64,000 nucleotides of DNA from Neocallimastix lanati (nom. inval.). Its lineage: Eukaryota; Neocallimastigomycota; Neocallimastigomycetes; Neocallimastigales; Neocallimastigaceae. Both the position numbers and the translations under genes were made by a program. The notes under the pieces are model-generated. The model was not told where the DNA came from, did no database searches, and worked only from the letters and a program-made list of their open reading frames with translations. Positions within the stretch are counted from its first letter, which is position 1, and every line of letters begins with the position of its first letter. Of this stretch, positions 1 to 12,229 are shown piece by piece. The stretch spans positions 242,501 through 306,500 of the forward strand of contig JACVTC010000111.1 in NCBI GenBank assembly GCA_016946835.1, written 5' to 3'.

Positions 1-852
1 ACTGTTGGTTGTGCCAATCCACGTCAAGTAAGTTTTTTTTTTTTTTTTTTTTTTTTTATTTTATTTATTTTATATTTATTAATTTTTATATTGTAATTGA
101 TAATATTTTTTAATATTTGATTTTTGTAATATATATGAAAAAATAATTTTTCCTTTTTTCCTAACTTTATTTCTTTTTTGAAAATTATAAATTAATTAAT
201 TTTAAAACAACAACAACAAAAAAAAAAAAAGGTTTATGAATTAATTCGTACTCTTCGTGGTGTTGTTTCTTGTGATATTGAATGTCACTTCCACAATGAT
301 ACTGGTTGTGCTATTGCCAATGCTTACACTGCCTTAGAAGCTGGTGCTACTCACATTGATACCTCTATTTTAGGTATTGGTGAAAGAAATGGTATTACTC
401 CATTAGGTGGTTTCGTTGCTAAAATGTATGTTGCTGATAAGAAGTACGTTTCCAGTAAGTACAAGCTTGAAATGTTACGTGAAATTGATAATATGATTGC
501 TGAAGAAGTTGAAATTGGTGTTCCATTCAATAACTACATTACTGGTTTCTGTGCTTTCACCCACAAGGCTGGTATTCATGCTAAGGCTATCTTAAACAAC
601 CCATCTACCTATGAAATTATTAGGCCAGAAGATTTCGGTATGACTCGTTACGTTTCTATTGGTCATCGTCTTACCGGTTGGAATGCTGTTAAGGATAGAG
701 TTGAACAATTAGATTTAGTTATGACCGATGATGAAATTAAGGCTGTCACTCAAAAGATTAAGACTTTAGCTGATATTAAGCCATTGGGTATTGAAGAAGT
801 TGATACCTTATTACGTGACTATCACAGAGAACTCTATGGTGTTAAATATTAA
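1..852 (+). CDS. LYS20: Homocitrate synthase, 3' part of gene (partial, spliced)
   Basis: This is the C-terminal part of a homocitrate synthase, the enzyme that condenses acetyl-CoA with 2-oxoglutarate at the start of the fungal alpha-aminoadipate lysine pathway. The window opens in frame at codon 1 with TVGCANPRQ. An intron follows, and exon 2 (232-852) resumes [13 protein letters not shown]. Family landmarks are HFHNDTG (metal-binding region of the DRE-TIM barrel), [24 protein letters not shown] in the C-terminal half, and the end RELYGVKY followed by TAA. The 5' part lies outside the window. The pattern matches Lys20/Lys21 rather than 2-isopropylmalate synthase, because the segment has the short C-terminal tail and no regulatory LeuA dimer domain. 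Codon use favours T/A third positions with GGT and GCT, as in well-expressed AT-rich fungal genes. Confidence 0.93.
28..231 (+). other. Spliceosomal intron in the homocitrate synthase gene
   Basis: A 204-bp intron begins GTAAGT after the codon for Gln (CAA) and ends in an A-run followed by AG at 230-231. It is almost entirely A and T, with a T-run just after the donor and an A-run at the acceptor. Splicing joins codons in phase 0 and restores a continuous homocitrate synthase reading frame, which fixes both borders. Confidence 0.9.
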
Positions 853-1028
853 AAAAAAAAAAAATAAATAAATTTGAAAGAAAAAGATAAAGATAAAGAA
901 GAAGAAAACAAAAATTAATTATTTTAATTTTTTTTTCTTTATTTTTTATTTTCATTTTTTTTTTTTAAAAAAAAATAAGGAATTATAACTATAACTAACT
1001 AACTAAATAGAAAAAAAAAAGAATATAC

Positions 1029-1085
<57 letters not shown>

Positions 1086-1785
1086 AAAAAATCAAAAAGC
1101 TAAAAGAAAATAAAGAAATATTACAAATTACAAAAAAACAAAAAAACAAAAAAACAAAAAAACAAAAAAACAAAAAAACAAAAAAACAAAAAAACAAAAA
1201 GACAAAAAAACAAAAAAACAAAATAACAAACAAAAACAAAAAAACAAAAAAAATAAAAAAATTAAAAATAAAAAACATAGAAAGGAAAAAAAAAATAAAA
1301 ATATAAAAAAGTAAATTAAAAAAAAAAAAAAAAGGATAAAAAAGAAAATAAAAATAACACAAAAAAAAAATATCAATTAATATAATAAAAAATAATAGAA
1401 AAAAAATAATTAAAAAAAAGTAAATAAATTAATAATAATACAATAATATTAAAAAAAAAAAAAAAAAAAAAAAAATTATTAAAAATTTTGCTTATATAAA
1501 TATAAAAATAATAATTTAAAAATATTAAATAAATAATTCATAATACTTATAAAAAATATAATAATAATTTTTTTTTAATTTTAATATTCATTTATTTTAT
1601 CATATATATATATATATATATTTTTTTTTTTGTGTATGATCAATAAAGGTTTATGCTTATTTCATAAATTAATGAATACATTTTTTTTTTTTTAATGTTC
1701 TTTCATGGTAGATTTTTAGCTTATTTAGCTCATCTTTAGATGAGCTAAATAATTTAATATTGAGGAACAAAGATATTTAATAGGA
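853..1785. repeat. A-rich intergenic DNA with poly(A) and AAAAAAC tandem repeats
   Basis: The 3' flank of the homocitrate synthase gene holds no recognisable gene. It contains a poly(A) run of about 54 nt (1030-1083), a run of AAAAAAC-type heptamers (about 1131-1255) and further A-rich and TA-rich sequence. The Phe-rich minus-strand open frames here are translations of these repeats. Confidence 0.8.
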
Positions 1786-2060
1786 AACTTCTATTTGGAA
1801 TTAATAAGTGTACTACTCTTGTTATAAAATCGATTAACTTTGTTAAGCCGATAAATTACGAAGATCCATCTTTTCTTTATTGGTAGTAACAAATTACCTA
1901 AAGTTGACAACTATGCTTATCTTGGTATTCCCTTTAATGAATTTTTATCATTGAAACCTATACAATTCAAATTAAACAGTAATTTAAATGTCAAGTTAAA
2001 TTTCGTATTTTCGATTTCTTATTAATAAATCTATTCCTCTCCCATTGAAGAAATATGTTT
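1786..2060 (+). pseudogene. LINE reverse transcriptase fragment (post-palm region)
   Basis: Decayed coding sequence of a non-LTR retrotransposon. Plus-strand translation with frame changes gives FGINKCTTLVI, then PKVDNYAYLGIPFNE, the segment that follows the catalytic palm in fungal LINE ORF2 proteins, and then remnants of KSIPLPLKKYV. Stops and frame shifts interrupt it. The same FGINKC motif recurs in the next fragment, so the two are pieces of different copies. Confidence 0.7.
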
Positions 2061-2159
2061 TAATTTCCTTTTTTTTGTCTTTTTTTTTTATTTTATTTTA
2101 TTTTATTTTATTTTTTTTTTTTTTAATTAGTAATCATTAATAATTATAAATAATTTATT

Positions 2160-2545
2160 CCAAAGCCAGTGTTAAAATTGATGATCAATATTCGGAATCT
2201 TTTAATATTGTGAAAGGAGTTAGACAAGGTTGCCCACTATCACCAATTCTTTTCATTCTTTTTATTAATGACATTTTTAATGATTTTTCAGAACTTGGAA
2301 TTCCTTTAGGCGAATCTAGATGCTGTGGTGGACTATTTGCAGATGATATTGTTCTATGTACACCATCAAGAACTAAGTTAAAAAAAAAATGCTTAAGAAG
2401 GTAAATGAATGGGCTAAATTTAATATGATGAATTTTGGAATTAACAAGTGTGCAACGATGGTGATTCGACCAGACACACCTCTTTTTCAAAATAAAAGAT
2501 TGCTGGTCAACCAATCCCAATAACTAAATGTTATACCTATTTAGG
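2160..2545 (+). pseudogene. LINE reverse transcriptase core fragment
   Basis: This fragment of a non-LTR retrotransposon RT has the clearest motifs of the cluster: GVRQGCPLSPILF (RT block 4) and FADDIVL (block 5, catalytic Asp pair), followed after an A-run frameshift by FGINKCATMVI. The longest uninterrupted frame is 2210-2404, which is too short for a working enzyme (LINE ORF2 is usually over 900 residues). It is a relic next to other LINE pieces. Confidence 0.85.
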
Positions 2546-3000
2546 TTAAATCAAACTGTATTATAAAGGATCTTATTAAATCTATTCCCAAAATGCCTTA
2601 TTATTCCTGGACTAAAGAATCTAGAACACTGTATAAAAAAATCAAAAAGTATAAATGTGAAAAATATGACGATATTTTAGAACGTTACTGGAAATCAGTT
2701 GGCAAATTTCAAGGTATTAAAGGTCAAAATTACGATTGTAACAAGTTTTCAAACAATAAAGCTCCATTAACTTTTAAAAGATCTACTATTCAATCATATA
2801 TTATTAGCAAAGCATTATATTTTACTCCACTTTTAGGTTCAAACAAAAACAATTCTAAGAATGTACAATCTTTAATTAATACAGCATTGTTATGGTGTAT
2901 TAATTCTGCCTCCTCGAATAAGGAAGATTATCTTAACTTTGAAAAGAAGAAAAAATGTTTAATAACTATATATCAAAAGGAACTCAACGATTAATGTTTA
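2546..3000 (+). pseudogene. LINE ORF2 C-terminal fragment
   Basis: An open segment (2593-2994, 133 codons) contains MPYYSWTKESRTLYKKIKK and then KRSTIQSYIISKALYFTPLL, matching the thumb/connection part of the same LINE family. It lies directly after the RT core piece, but the order of motifs suggests rearranged fragments rather than one collinear ORF. Non-functional. Confidence 0.65.
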
Positions 3001-3084
3001 TGCCTTATCTCGTAATATTCAAGTATTTTCAATTGCTGGCTTTTGTGCTTCTTTTCAAATAAAATGCTTTTGTAAATGGAGAAA

Positions 3085-3440
3085 TTCTAAATGAATTATT
3101 AAAGATCTCATAAATCATATCCCATCCATGCCGCGTTATTCTTGGTTGAAAAAATCACTGGTGCTCTACAAGAAAATTAAGAAAAAGAGTATCACCTAAA
3201 TTTTCTAGATGATCTCTTTAGAATATCACTAAAGATTTTCTGGAAAGATTCTGATGCTTGTAGAAGTTTGAGAAATTAACCAAGATATTAGCGATGAAGA
3301 AATTAGGGAAGCCATCTCATCTACGCCTAACATTAAAAACTAGTGGCCCTGAATGGTATTCCATTGGAATTCTTCAAAGTTTTGATTCTTTGGTAAAGTT
3401 GATTCAGAAGAATCTTAGTGAAAATAATAATAGTAATATT
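3085..3440 (+). pseudogene. Further LINE fragments, scrambled order
   Basis: Two more pieces of the same LINE type. The segment at about 3090-3185 repeats the RYSWLKKS...YKKIKK block seen at 2593. The segment at about 3290-3430 encodes EEIREAISSTPNIK followed, one frame over, by GIPLEFFKVL, which is the N-terminal start of the LINE RT domain. Because an N-terminal motif lies after a C-terminal one, at least two copies have collapsed here. Confidence 0.6.
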
Positions 3441-3562
3441 TCATATTTCATCTGGCTTTAAATGTCTTAATCAATCGTATTTGGAATGATGATTTCCTCA
3501 AAATCATGGAATAACTCATCGATAGTTTTTTTTTATTGATAAATAGGGCGATCCATTAGATT

Positions 3563-3831
<269 letters not shown>

Positions 3832-4026
3832 TGTTAGAATATGTGAAATGTATGAAATATAAGCTTAAAATGTATTGAAACATATTGTAATATAAATAAT
3901 GTATAAGCCACAATGTATTAATATAAAAGCGTTTAATTTAGAATATTAAATGCTAGTAACTCTTTATTATAAAATATATTAATAAAATTGACATAATTAT
4001 AAACCATAAATTCATAACTATTAACA
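3832..4026 (+). repeat. 5' LTR of the non-coding LTR element
   Basis: 195-bp LTR starting TGTTAGAATATG and ending ATTAACA. It differs from the 3' copy by only a few changes, for example GCGTTT against GCATTT and TTATTA against TTATCA. Confidence 0.85.
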
Positions 4027-4041
4027 GATTAAGAGTCTCAT
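4025..4041 (+). other. Primer site complementary to the tRNA-Lys(CUU) anticodon arm
   Basis: The 17 bases CAGATTAAGAGTCTCAT at the LTR/internal junction are the reverse complement of the conserved anticodon stem-loop of eukaryotic tRNA-Lys(CUU). Copia-type elements commonly prime from a half-tRNA cut in the anticodon loop. The copia element at 54138-54151 and the decayed one at 59605-59619 carry the same site. Confidence 0.7.
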
Positions 4042-5654
4042 CTGACTCTTAAAAAGATTCATAGCAAAAGAATCTTTTGCCGGAAACAATATTATGTCAA
4101 AAAAAAAAAAAAATAATTGAATTTTAAATTATTATAAAGGTTGCTCATTATGTCAATTTTTGAGATGACTAATAAAATTGGTAACTGATCAAAATGATCA
4201 AGAAAGAAAAATTGAAGAAACGCGTAAAATATAAAATTGTTGATATAAGAAGTTATTTCAGGATAAAGACTCTTAATTGAAATTATAATTTGATATTTTA
4301 ACAAATAAGCTTTTGACTATTGGTAATATAATATCTATACATGAAGGAATCTACTATGCGATGGACTATTTCCGCCCCATGAATATACAAAACATATTAT
4401 TTAAAGTATAGTTATTTTAACGCGTATTTATAAATATTAAACGCGTATATATAAATATAAACTACAATAATGGAGGAGTCTATATGTCAGAGACCTCATA
4501 TAAAATAATTAATATATAATATCCCAAATATTCAAGGGAAATAGAATAGAATGGTAATTCCTAGGGTACATTCTAATAATAATAATATTATTAAACATAG
4601 CGTGAAATAGGTTTAAATAAAAAAAAATTACTTAATATAATCATAATACAAACCTTCGTGATGAAAGATATAATAAAATAATAAATATAACCATGAGTTA
4701 TATAAAAATGGATGATGTTTATCCATCTATAAACTATACTTATTTATTACAGAGTATTTAAAATTATTAAAATTTTATAATTAATATTTTAATGATGAGA
4801 AAATTCAAATATATAAAATCCTTTTTAGAAATTTGGACTTTAGGGGGAAAGTAGGCAAAATAAAATACAAATTATAAAAATATTAAAGAAAAGTCACTTA
4901 ACTGATTCTTTGAGCTAATTATTTGAAAATAATATTTATCTTGAAATGAATAAAATAGCCTAATAGCGAAAATTAATAAAATTAACCTTTAAGAAAGAAT
5001 TAACTGAAATAGTGAATATTAATCAATTATGAAACAATTTATATTATTACTAATAAGTTTAAATAACTAGAATAATATAATTAATTATAAATACAATCAA
5101 TTTTAATACCCCAAGATTATGATTTATCAAATACACCAATATATAATTAACAATTTATTTTAATAGTTATCGCTAAAACTACAAAGCGAAAATATATAAA
5201 AGTTAACGCTAATCTATAAAGCGGATTATAATTGAAAGTGATGTAAAACCCAATATATAAGAGGTATTCACACAAATTGAGATGGTATAATATCACCCTT
5301 CAAGAGAAAGGTTTCCATCATATATAAATGGTATATTTAAATCATATAATTATTTTATATTAAAGATGACATAGATTCATCTAATATTTATTAAAGGTGT
5401 AAAAATATTAAATACTTAGTTTTAGGGGGAAATTATTAGATTATAAATATATCTAAGAAATTATTTTAGCAATATTTAAATTAAATTAAACAATTAATAT
5501 AACATAAAAAATATTTTATTCATGTAAAATTAGAGGTTAATTTAGGATAGAAATATATATAACAGTTTAATAATATCAAGTTAATAGTGTAAAATAGGAT
5601 AATTTTATTTACACATATTCACCAGTAAACCAATTTATTCATTATAGAATAACT

Positions 5655-7204
<1,550 letters not shown>

Positions 7205-7443
7205 AGATTATAAAATCATTGTTTTCAAAAGGAATTCCTATTCCGGATTAGGGTTTGAATTGACCATCTGAAAGAAATTATGGTCTTTTCCGAGGCATAG
7301 GCCCTACTAGCCTGTCTTTCTGCCATTTTCAGCATTGACGCTCCTTGGTTAGGTTGCGTTTATACCGTCGGAATAGCAACCCTTGTTGAATATTAGCCCT
7401 CGGCATAATTTCTGTAAAAGAGAGAGGCCAGCAGATTGCACCA
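7205..7443 (+). ncRNA. Candidate structured non-coding RNA or SINE, family unknown
   Basis: This is an island of clearly higher GC in an otherwise AT-only stretch, with no coding frame. It has long-range pairing: GAAATTATG (near 7277) with CATAATTTC (near 7405), and just inside that CCGAGG with CCTCGG. An inner hairpin is GGTTGC/GCAACC, enclosing CGTCGGAA. The plus strand ends CACC followed by about 17 A residues, as a retroposed RNA would. I do not recognise 5S, tRNA or any U-snRNA. Strand and ends are inferred. Confidence 0.35.
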
Positions 7444-7540
7444 AAAAAAAAAAAAAAAATGGAGTTTTAGAATAATCACTAGGAATGATTTGGTTCTTTA
7501 AACAAAATATCCCATTTCTTTTTAATAATTTAAATCAATA

Positions 7541-7565
7541 ATGTCAGCATCTCTTCCACCAAGAA
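7541..7565 (+). pseudogene. Possible orphan first exon (MSASLPPR)
   Basis: An ATG with A/T-rich upstream context opens MSASLPPR and runs into CCAAGAAGTAAGT, a good 5' splice site (GTAAGT at 7566). Only AAAT repeats and a LINE tail follow, with no partner exon. If it ever was a gene start, the rest has been lost. It may equally be chance. Confidence 0.2.
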
Positions 7566-7614
7566 GTAAGTTATATATAAAGTTTTTAATTATATTTATA
7601 ATTTTATTATTTTA

Positions 7615-7763
<149 letters not shown>

Positions 7764-7897
7764 AATAAATACAATACTATTACTAACATTACTAATAATA
7801 CTATTACTAATATTATTATAACTATTATTACTATAACTATTATTATTATACCTATTATTACTATTACTATCATCATTATTGCTATTAACGATATCAT

Positions 7898-8103
7898 TTG
7901 TTAGGTTGCCACGGTTAAAAGCATTATATAAAAATAAAATTTTATCATTAACTTTTCTATGAATATGATTGAAAAATGGATAATCAATTAACCAATGCCT
8001 TATCCATTGTTTATTACTTTTACAACAGGGATAAAAATTAGGACACCCTTGATCTATTATTTTTGAAGCTTTAGCAATTCTAGCATCTAATCTATATTTT
8101 TAG
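7898..8103 (-). pseudogene. LINE ORF2 C-terminal cysteine/histidine domain fragment
   Basis: The minus strand reads, in one frame after a TAA at about 8107, LDARIAKASKIIDQGCPNFY, then PCCKSNKQWIRHWLIDYPFF and NHIHRK. This Cys-rich block followed by W-x-H-W-L-I-D-Y-P-x-F resembles the zinc-binding tail at the C-terminus of many LINE ORF2 proteins (CPxC...HxxxxCPxF). It is a relic of about 65 codons that runs into the microsatellite. It may belong to the same LINE family as 1786-3440, on the opposite strand. Confidence 0.5.
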
Positions 8104-8284
8104 ATACTTTATTTAATATTATTTTCACATATAATCAAATATATATATATGTTGTTAGACCAATTTTTATTATATTTAATAAATATATAATTGAAATTTT
8201 TAAAATCGATATATGTTTCATACAAAAAAAAAAAAAAAAAGAAAATTAATTTTTTCTTGAATAGGAATAATTATTATGACATAT

Positions 8285-8320
<36 letters not shown>

Positions 8321-9145
8321 AAAAAATAAAGATATTTTATACTGAACGGCTACAATCACATATATAATATTATCAAATAGGAAGTAATATATATATATAT
8401 TTTTCAACGTATTAATATTATTATTAATATATTTAAAAATTGTGAATAAATAACCTGTAAATAATATAAAAGATTCAATGATATAATAATAATTATTATA
8501 ATGAAAATTGAATTTATTCTATGAAATTACTATGAAACGTACAAAACTTCAAGCCTTTTTTCTTTTATTTATTTAGTTTTAATTTAGTATTTATTTATTT
8601 ATTTTTTAGATAAGATATATATATTGTTTTATACTTTTTTAGAGTATATATTTTTATTTAATATTTATTTTTGTTATTATTATTATCTTTGTTACTATTA
8701 TATATTTGATTAATATTATTTATTTCATTATTATATATTTGATGGTTATTATTTATTTCATTATTGTATTTTTTAGTTATTATTTTTTTCATTATTAATA
8801 TATATATATGTATTTTTTGTTATTATTACTATTTATTTCATTATTATTTTTCCTGTTATTATTATTTTTCCCGTTATTATTATTTTTTTTCATTATTTTT
8901 AATTCATATTAAATGAAAAATATTATTTATACTTTTTTTTTTTTTTTATATTTTTATTTATTTTTTTATTTTATTTATTTATTTATTTATTTATTTAATA
9001 ACTACTTTTTACTTTATTTTAATATTTTTTTGTATAAAAGGGTAAAAATAATATAAAAAGTAAAAATAATATAAATTTATTATATTATTTTTACTTTTAT
9101 TAATTTTGAATAGCAGAACTTTATAATAACTTGTTTTTAATGAAT
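8104..9145. other. AT-rich spacer downstream of the GH6 gene
   Basis: Poly(A) runs, ATTT repeats and TATATA tracts are present. No coding frame, RNA or mobile-element signature was recognised. The 3' untranslated region of the GH6 gene must lie at its right end. Confidence 0.6.
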
Positions 9146-10579
9146 TTAGAGTGGTGGATTAGCATTCTTAATACCTTCTTCAAAGACCTTTTGACTCCAG
9201 GTATCGCTTGAATATATTTCTAAACCATCTTTACAAACATTATCAAAGCTACTTTGATTTGGTAATTCAGATACGTTACCAAATGGCTTAATCCAATAGA
9301 AAGCATCAAGATAATCTATAGTAGTAATTGGAATAGCCATTGGTCTAGCACCAACACCAGCAGATGTTGATTTACACCATAATTCCCTATCACTATAATC
9401 AAACTTCTTACCATTATGTGAAGTATCAGTAACGAATTTAACGCTATGAATACCTGCAGACACGAAATCGCTGTACATAGCTTTTAAGTATCTCTTCTCA
9501 TCTGGACATGGATTCCATTCAGTTTCTGGTCCATTAGAAAGATTTGGATCATCCCATGGAACGAAGCCACCAATATTATCAGCAAAACCACGAATATTAC
9601 CTGGAGCACCTGATCTAATAACATCATGGTAAAGTCTAGCAGCTTTTTCACGAGTATCATCCCAACCTAATAAATAGGCATGACCAATATCAAGATATAG
9701 AGCAACGTGTGGTAAAACTCCAAACTTCTTAATTAAGTAAGCATTTCCTTCACGATAGTATTTTTCGGAATCAGAACAAGCTGGAGTAGATTCAAGGTTA
9801 GTCACTAAGTTTGTAAGTGAATTTGGTTCAACAATAAGAACAACTGGTTGAGATTTGTAAGTCTTTAAGTGACCTTCAATAACATCAATGTATTCAGACT
9901 TGTAACGATCAAAGTCAGCATCATTGGCAAGAAGTTCACCATTAGAAGCAAGAGCATGACAATCACGACCTGGTAAATTGTAAACAACAAAAACGGTTAA
10001 AACTTTCTTATATCCACTTTCTTGTTGAGCAAGAGCACCATTTAAACTGCTTTCAAGCAATTCGTTCATATTTTTAATAGAATCTAACCAAATGGCATTT
10101 GAGAATTCCTTCATTTTTTCAGCCTTAGCAATAAGAGAAGCGTTACTTATTTTAGTAATGGCAGCATCAACTTCAGTAGTATAATATGGATTAATGTAGA
10201 ATTCAGCGTCTTTAAATGGATTGCCAGAGCCTTCTAATGGTACTTGTTCTGGTCCAGGAAATTCATCATCATCTTCCTTTTTTATAATACCACACCATTT
10301 TTTATCTTCAACACCCCATTTACCATCCTCATCGGTGTATACAACCTTATTTGTAGTTTTACAACATGGATAACCATAAGTTTCAGACCAACAAGTGACT
10401 GCTTTTGGAATACCACACCATTCATAATTCTCAATACTCCAATTACCATCTTTATCGGTATATATAATTTCGGCATCTGAAGATGAACAACATAGATAAC
10501 CAAGTTTTTCAGACCAGCAAGTAGCAGAAGATTTAGCTGCTAGAGCAATAACAGTACTTAATGCGATAAAGGCCTTCAT
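9146..10579 (-). CDS. Secreted GH6 cellobiohydrolase-like protein with two dockerins, catalytic residues altered
   Basis: Intact 477-residue ORF. Residues 1-19 form a signal peptide (MKAFIALSTVIALAAKSSA). Two fungal dockerin/CBM10-type modules follow (about 20-57 and 62-98), each with C-x8-9-CC and a WCGI end; these would dock the protein to an extracellular cellulosome scaffold. A short acidic linker leads to a GH6 domain (about 120-477) with the family landmarks VVYNLPGRDCHALASNGEL, LYLDIGH and the end NANPPL. Aligned to Trichoderma Cel6A, D175 and D263 are kept (D206, D297). However, the catalytic acid D221 is Asn (N253 in EPNSL), E399 and D401 are Asn435 and Ser437 (KPFGNVS), and tunnel residue W269 is Leu303. 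Family membership is seen directly; loss of activity is inferred. There is no intron. Confidence 0.93.
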   Translation of the reverse strand: MKAFIALSTVIALAAKSSATCWSEKLGYLCCSSSDAEIIYTDKDGNWSIENYEWCGIPKAVTCWSETYGYPCCKTTNKVVYTDEDGKWGVEDKKWCGIIKKEDDDEFPGPEQVPLEGSGNPFKDAEFYINPYYTTEVDAAITKISNASLIAKAEKMKEFSNAIWLDSIKNMNELLESSLNGALAQQESGYKKVLTVFVVYNLPGRDCHALASNGELLANDADFDRYKSEYIDVIEGHLKTYKSQPVVLIVEPNSLTNLVTNLESTPACSDSEKYYREGNAYLIKKFGVLPHVALYLDIGHAYLLGWDDTREKAARLYHDVIRSGAPGNIRGFADNIGGFVPWDDPNLSNGPETEWNPCPDEKRYLKAMYSDFVSAGIHSVKFVTDTSHNGKKFDYSDRELWCKSTSAGVGARPMAIPITTIDYLDAFYWIKPFGNVSELPNQSSFDNVCKDGLEIYSSDTWSQKVFEEGIKNANPPL

Positions 10580-10785
10580 TTTTAGTTGTAATTTATTAAA
10601 TTATTATTTTATATAATATTTAATTATGTTTAGTCAATAAACAAATATTATTTTAATAAATATTAATTTCTATCCAGAGAAGAATTAAAATACAACGTTT
10701 TTTTTTTGAAATAAATTAAATTTAAGAAAAAAAACTACATTTATATATAATTTTTTTTTTTAAAAAAAAAAAAATAAAATAAATA
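10580..10785 (-). promoter_or_regulatory. Upstream region of the GH6 gene
   Basis: About 200 bp of AT-rich DNA separates the GH6 start codon from the transposon end at 10786. On the minus strand a TATATAAAATAAT stretch lies about 25-40 nt before the ATG, and the start context is A-rich (CAACTAAAAATG). The Mutator-like element begins close upstream, so distal promoter sequence may have been displaced. No specific activator site was recognised. Confidence 0.35.
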
Positions 10786-10943
10786 AATATTGTTCAAATG
10801 TATCAAATTACATATAAAAAATTAAAATTAGTCGAATAATAGAAAATTCTTTTAAATAAATAAAAATATATATAAAAATATATATATATATTTAAGTTTG
10901 ATATGATTTTGTTTTAATTTTTTTTATAAATACTAAAAAAATT

Positions 10944-10980
<37 letters not shown>

Positions 10981-11255
10981 TTATTAAATTTAATATAGAT
11001 TTAATAATTATGTAATAATATGTTATTAAAATTGATTAAAAATTTATAATATTAAATTCAAAAAAATGATTAATATTTTAAATTAAATTTAACAAAAATT
11101 AGTATTTATTATAAATTAATTTTGATATTTATTATGTAATTAAATTTAATAAAATAAATATTTAAAAATAATATAAAAGATAATAAAATAAAGTTTATGT
11201 ACAGAATAAAATATGAAATTAATAAAATTTGTCAATTTATTATTTTATATTTATT
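10786..11255 (+). repeat. Left long terminal inverted repeat of the MULE
   Basis: Inverted copy of 14770-15227. The outer edge reads AATATTGTTCAAATG and the inner edge reaches TGTCAATTTATTATTTTATA. The immediate upstream neighbour is the 5' flank of the GH6 gene. Confidence 0.8.
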
Positions 11256-12229
11256 CTTTATAGGGAGAGGTCCAAAACGCCAATTTTCACGTGATATATC
11301 AAATTTTGAGGCTTTTTAAATTAATAGTATACTATTTTGTTGTATTATTAATTTGTAATTTGTTTCTTAAAATTTATTAAGTGAATAATTAAATAAATTA
11401 TAATGGTTAGATAAAAATAAATATTTTTTTACAAAAAAAAAAATAAAATAAAATAAAATATTCAAACAATTAAAAGGTTTATTTTTTGTAAAAAAAAAAA
11501 AAAAAATTAATAAAATACTTTAACAATTATATAGATTTATTTATTTATTTAAAAAAAATATTAATAAAATATTTAAACAATTATTAATAAAATTAATTAT
11601 AAATATTAATAATATAAAATATAAAAAAATAAAAATATATTATTGATATTAATAATAAAATATAAAAATATAATATAAATATTAATAAAATATATAAAAA
11701 TAAGGTTATAAGGAAAATAATTATTTATCATTTTCCTTACAACATGATTGTCAAGGGGAGGTTGCATTACGCCAATTTCACGTGATATATATAAATTTGT
11801 GGCTATAGATATTTTATGCTACATAATATTATTTTATTGTATTATTTTGTTATTTCAAATTTTAAATTAATTATTAAGTGAATAATTAAATAAATCATAT
11901 AATGGTTAGATTTTATGATTTTAATTCTTTTATTTAAATGCTATTAATAAAAAAATTATATAAAAATATAAATGTTATTAAAAATATAAATATTATTAAT
12001 AATAATTCTTTTATTTAAATGTTATTAAAAAAATAATAATTATAATGATAAAAAATTATTAATTATAGAGACGTATTTGAATATTTATTTAAACTGTATA
12101 AATTTAATAAGCTTTATAAATTAAATTTTTGAATGACAGAATTCTGATTATTTCGTTTGGTTATTCCTCATTTTTTAATTATTTATTTTAAATAATATTT
12201 ATACTATATTATTTAAATCAGTTAAACAA
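11256..12229. repeat. Inner terminal motifs (two copies) and AT-rich filler
   Basis: Just inside the left TIR lies GGTCCAAAACGCCAATTT (11269-11286), repeated in variant form at about 11759-11776 (GGTTGCATTACGCCAATTT). Both are followed by CACGTGATATAT and a GAGGCT/GTGGCT motif. Exact inverted partners lie at 14695-14712 and about 14490-14507. No gene is seen in the rest of the stretch. Confidence 0.65.

Noticed and set aside
1084-1376. Two overlapping Phe/Leu-rich minus-strand open frames
   Set aside because: They are translations of poly(A) and AAAAAAC repeats, with no motif and extreme low complexity.
7340-7400. SRP RNA identity for the GC-rich island
   Set aside because: Only one hairpin resembles helix 8; no Alu-domain motif was found and the size and ends are uncertain.
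10244-10503. Frames opposite and overlapping the GH6 dockerins
   Set aside because: Shadows of the real gene in other frames.
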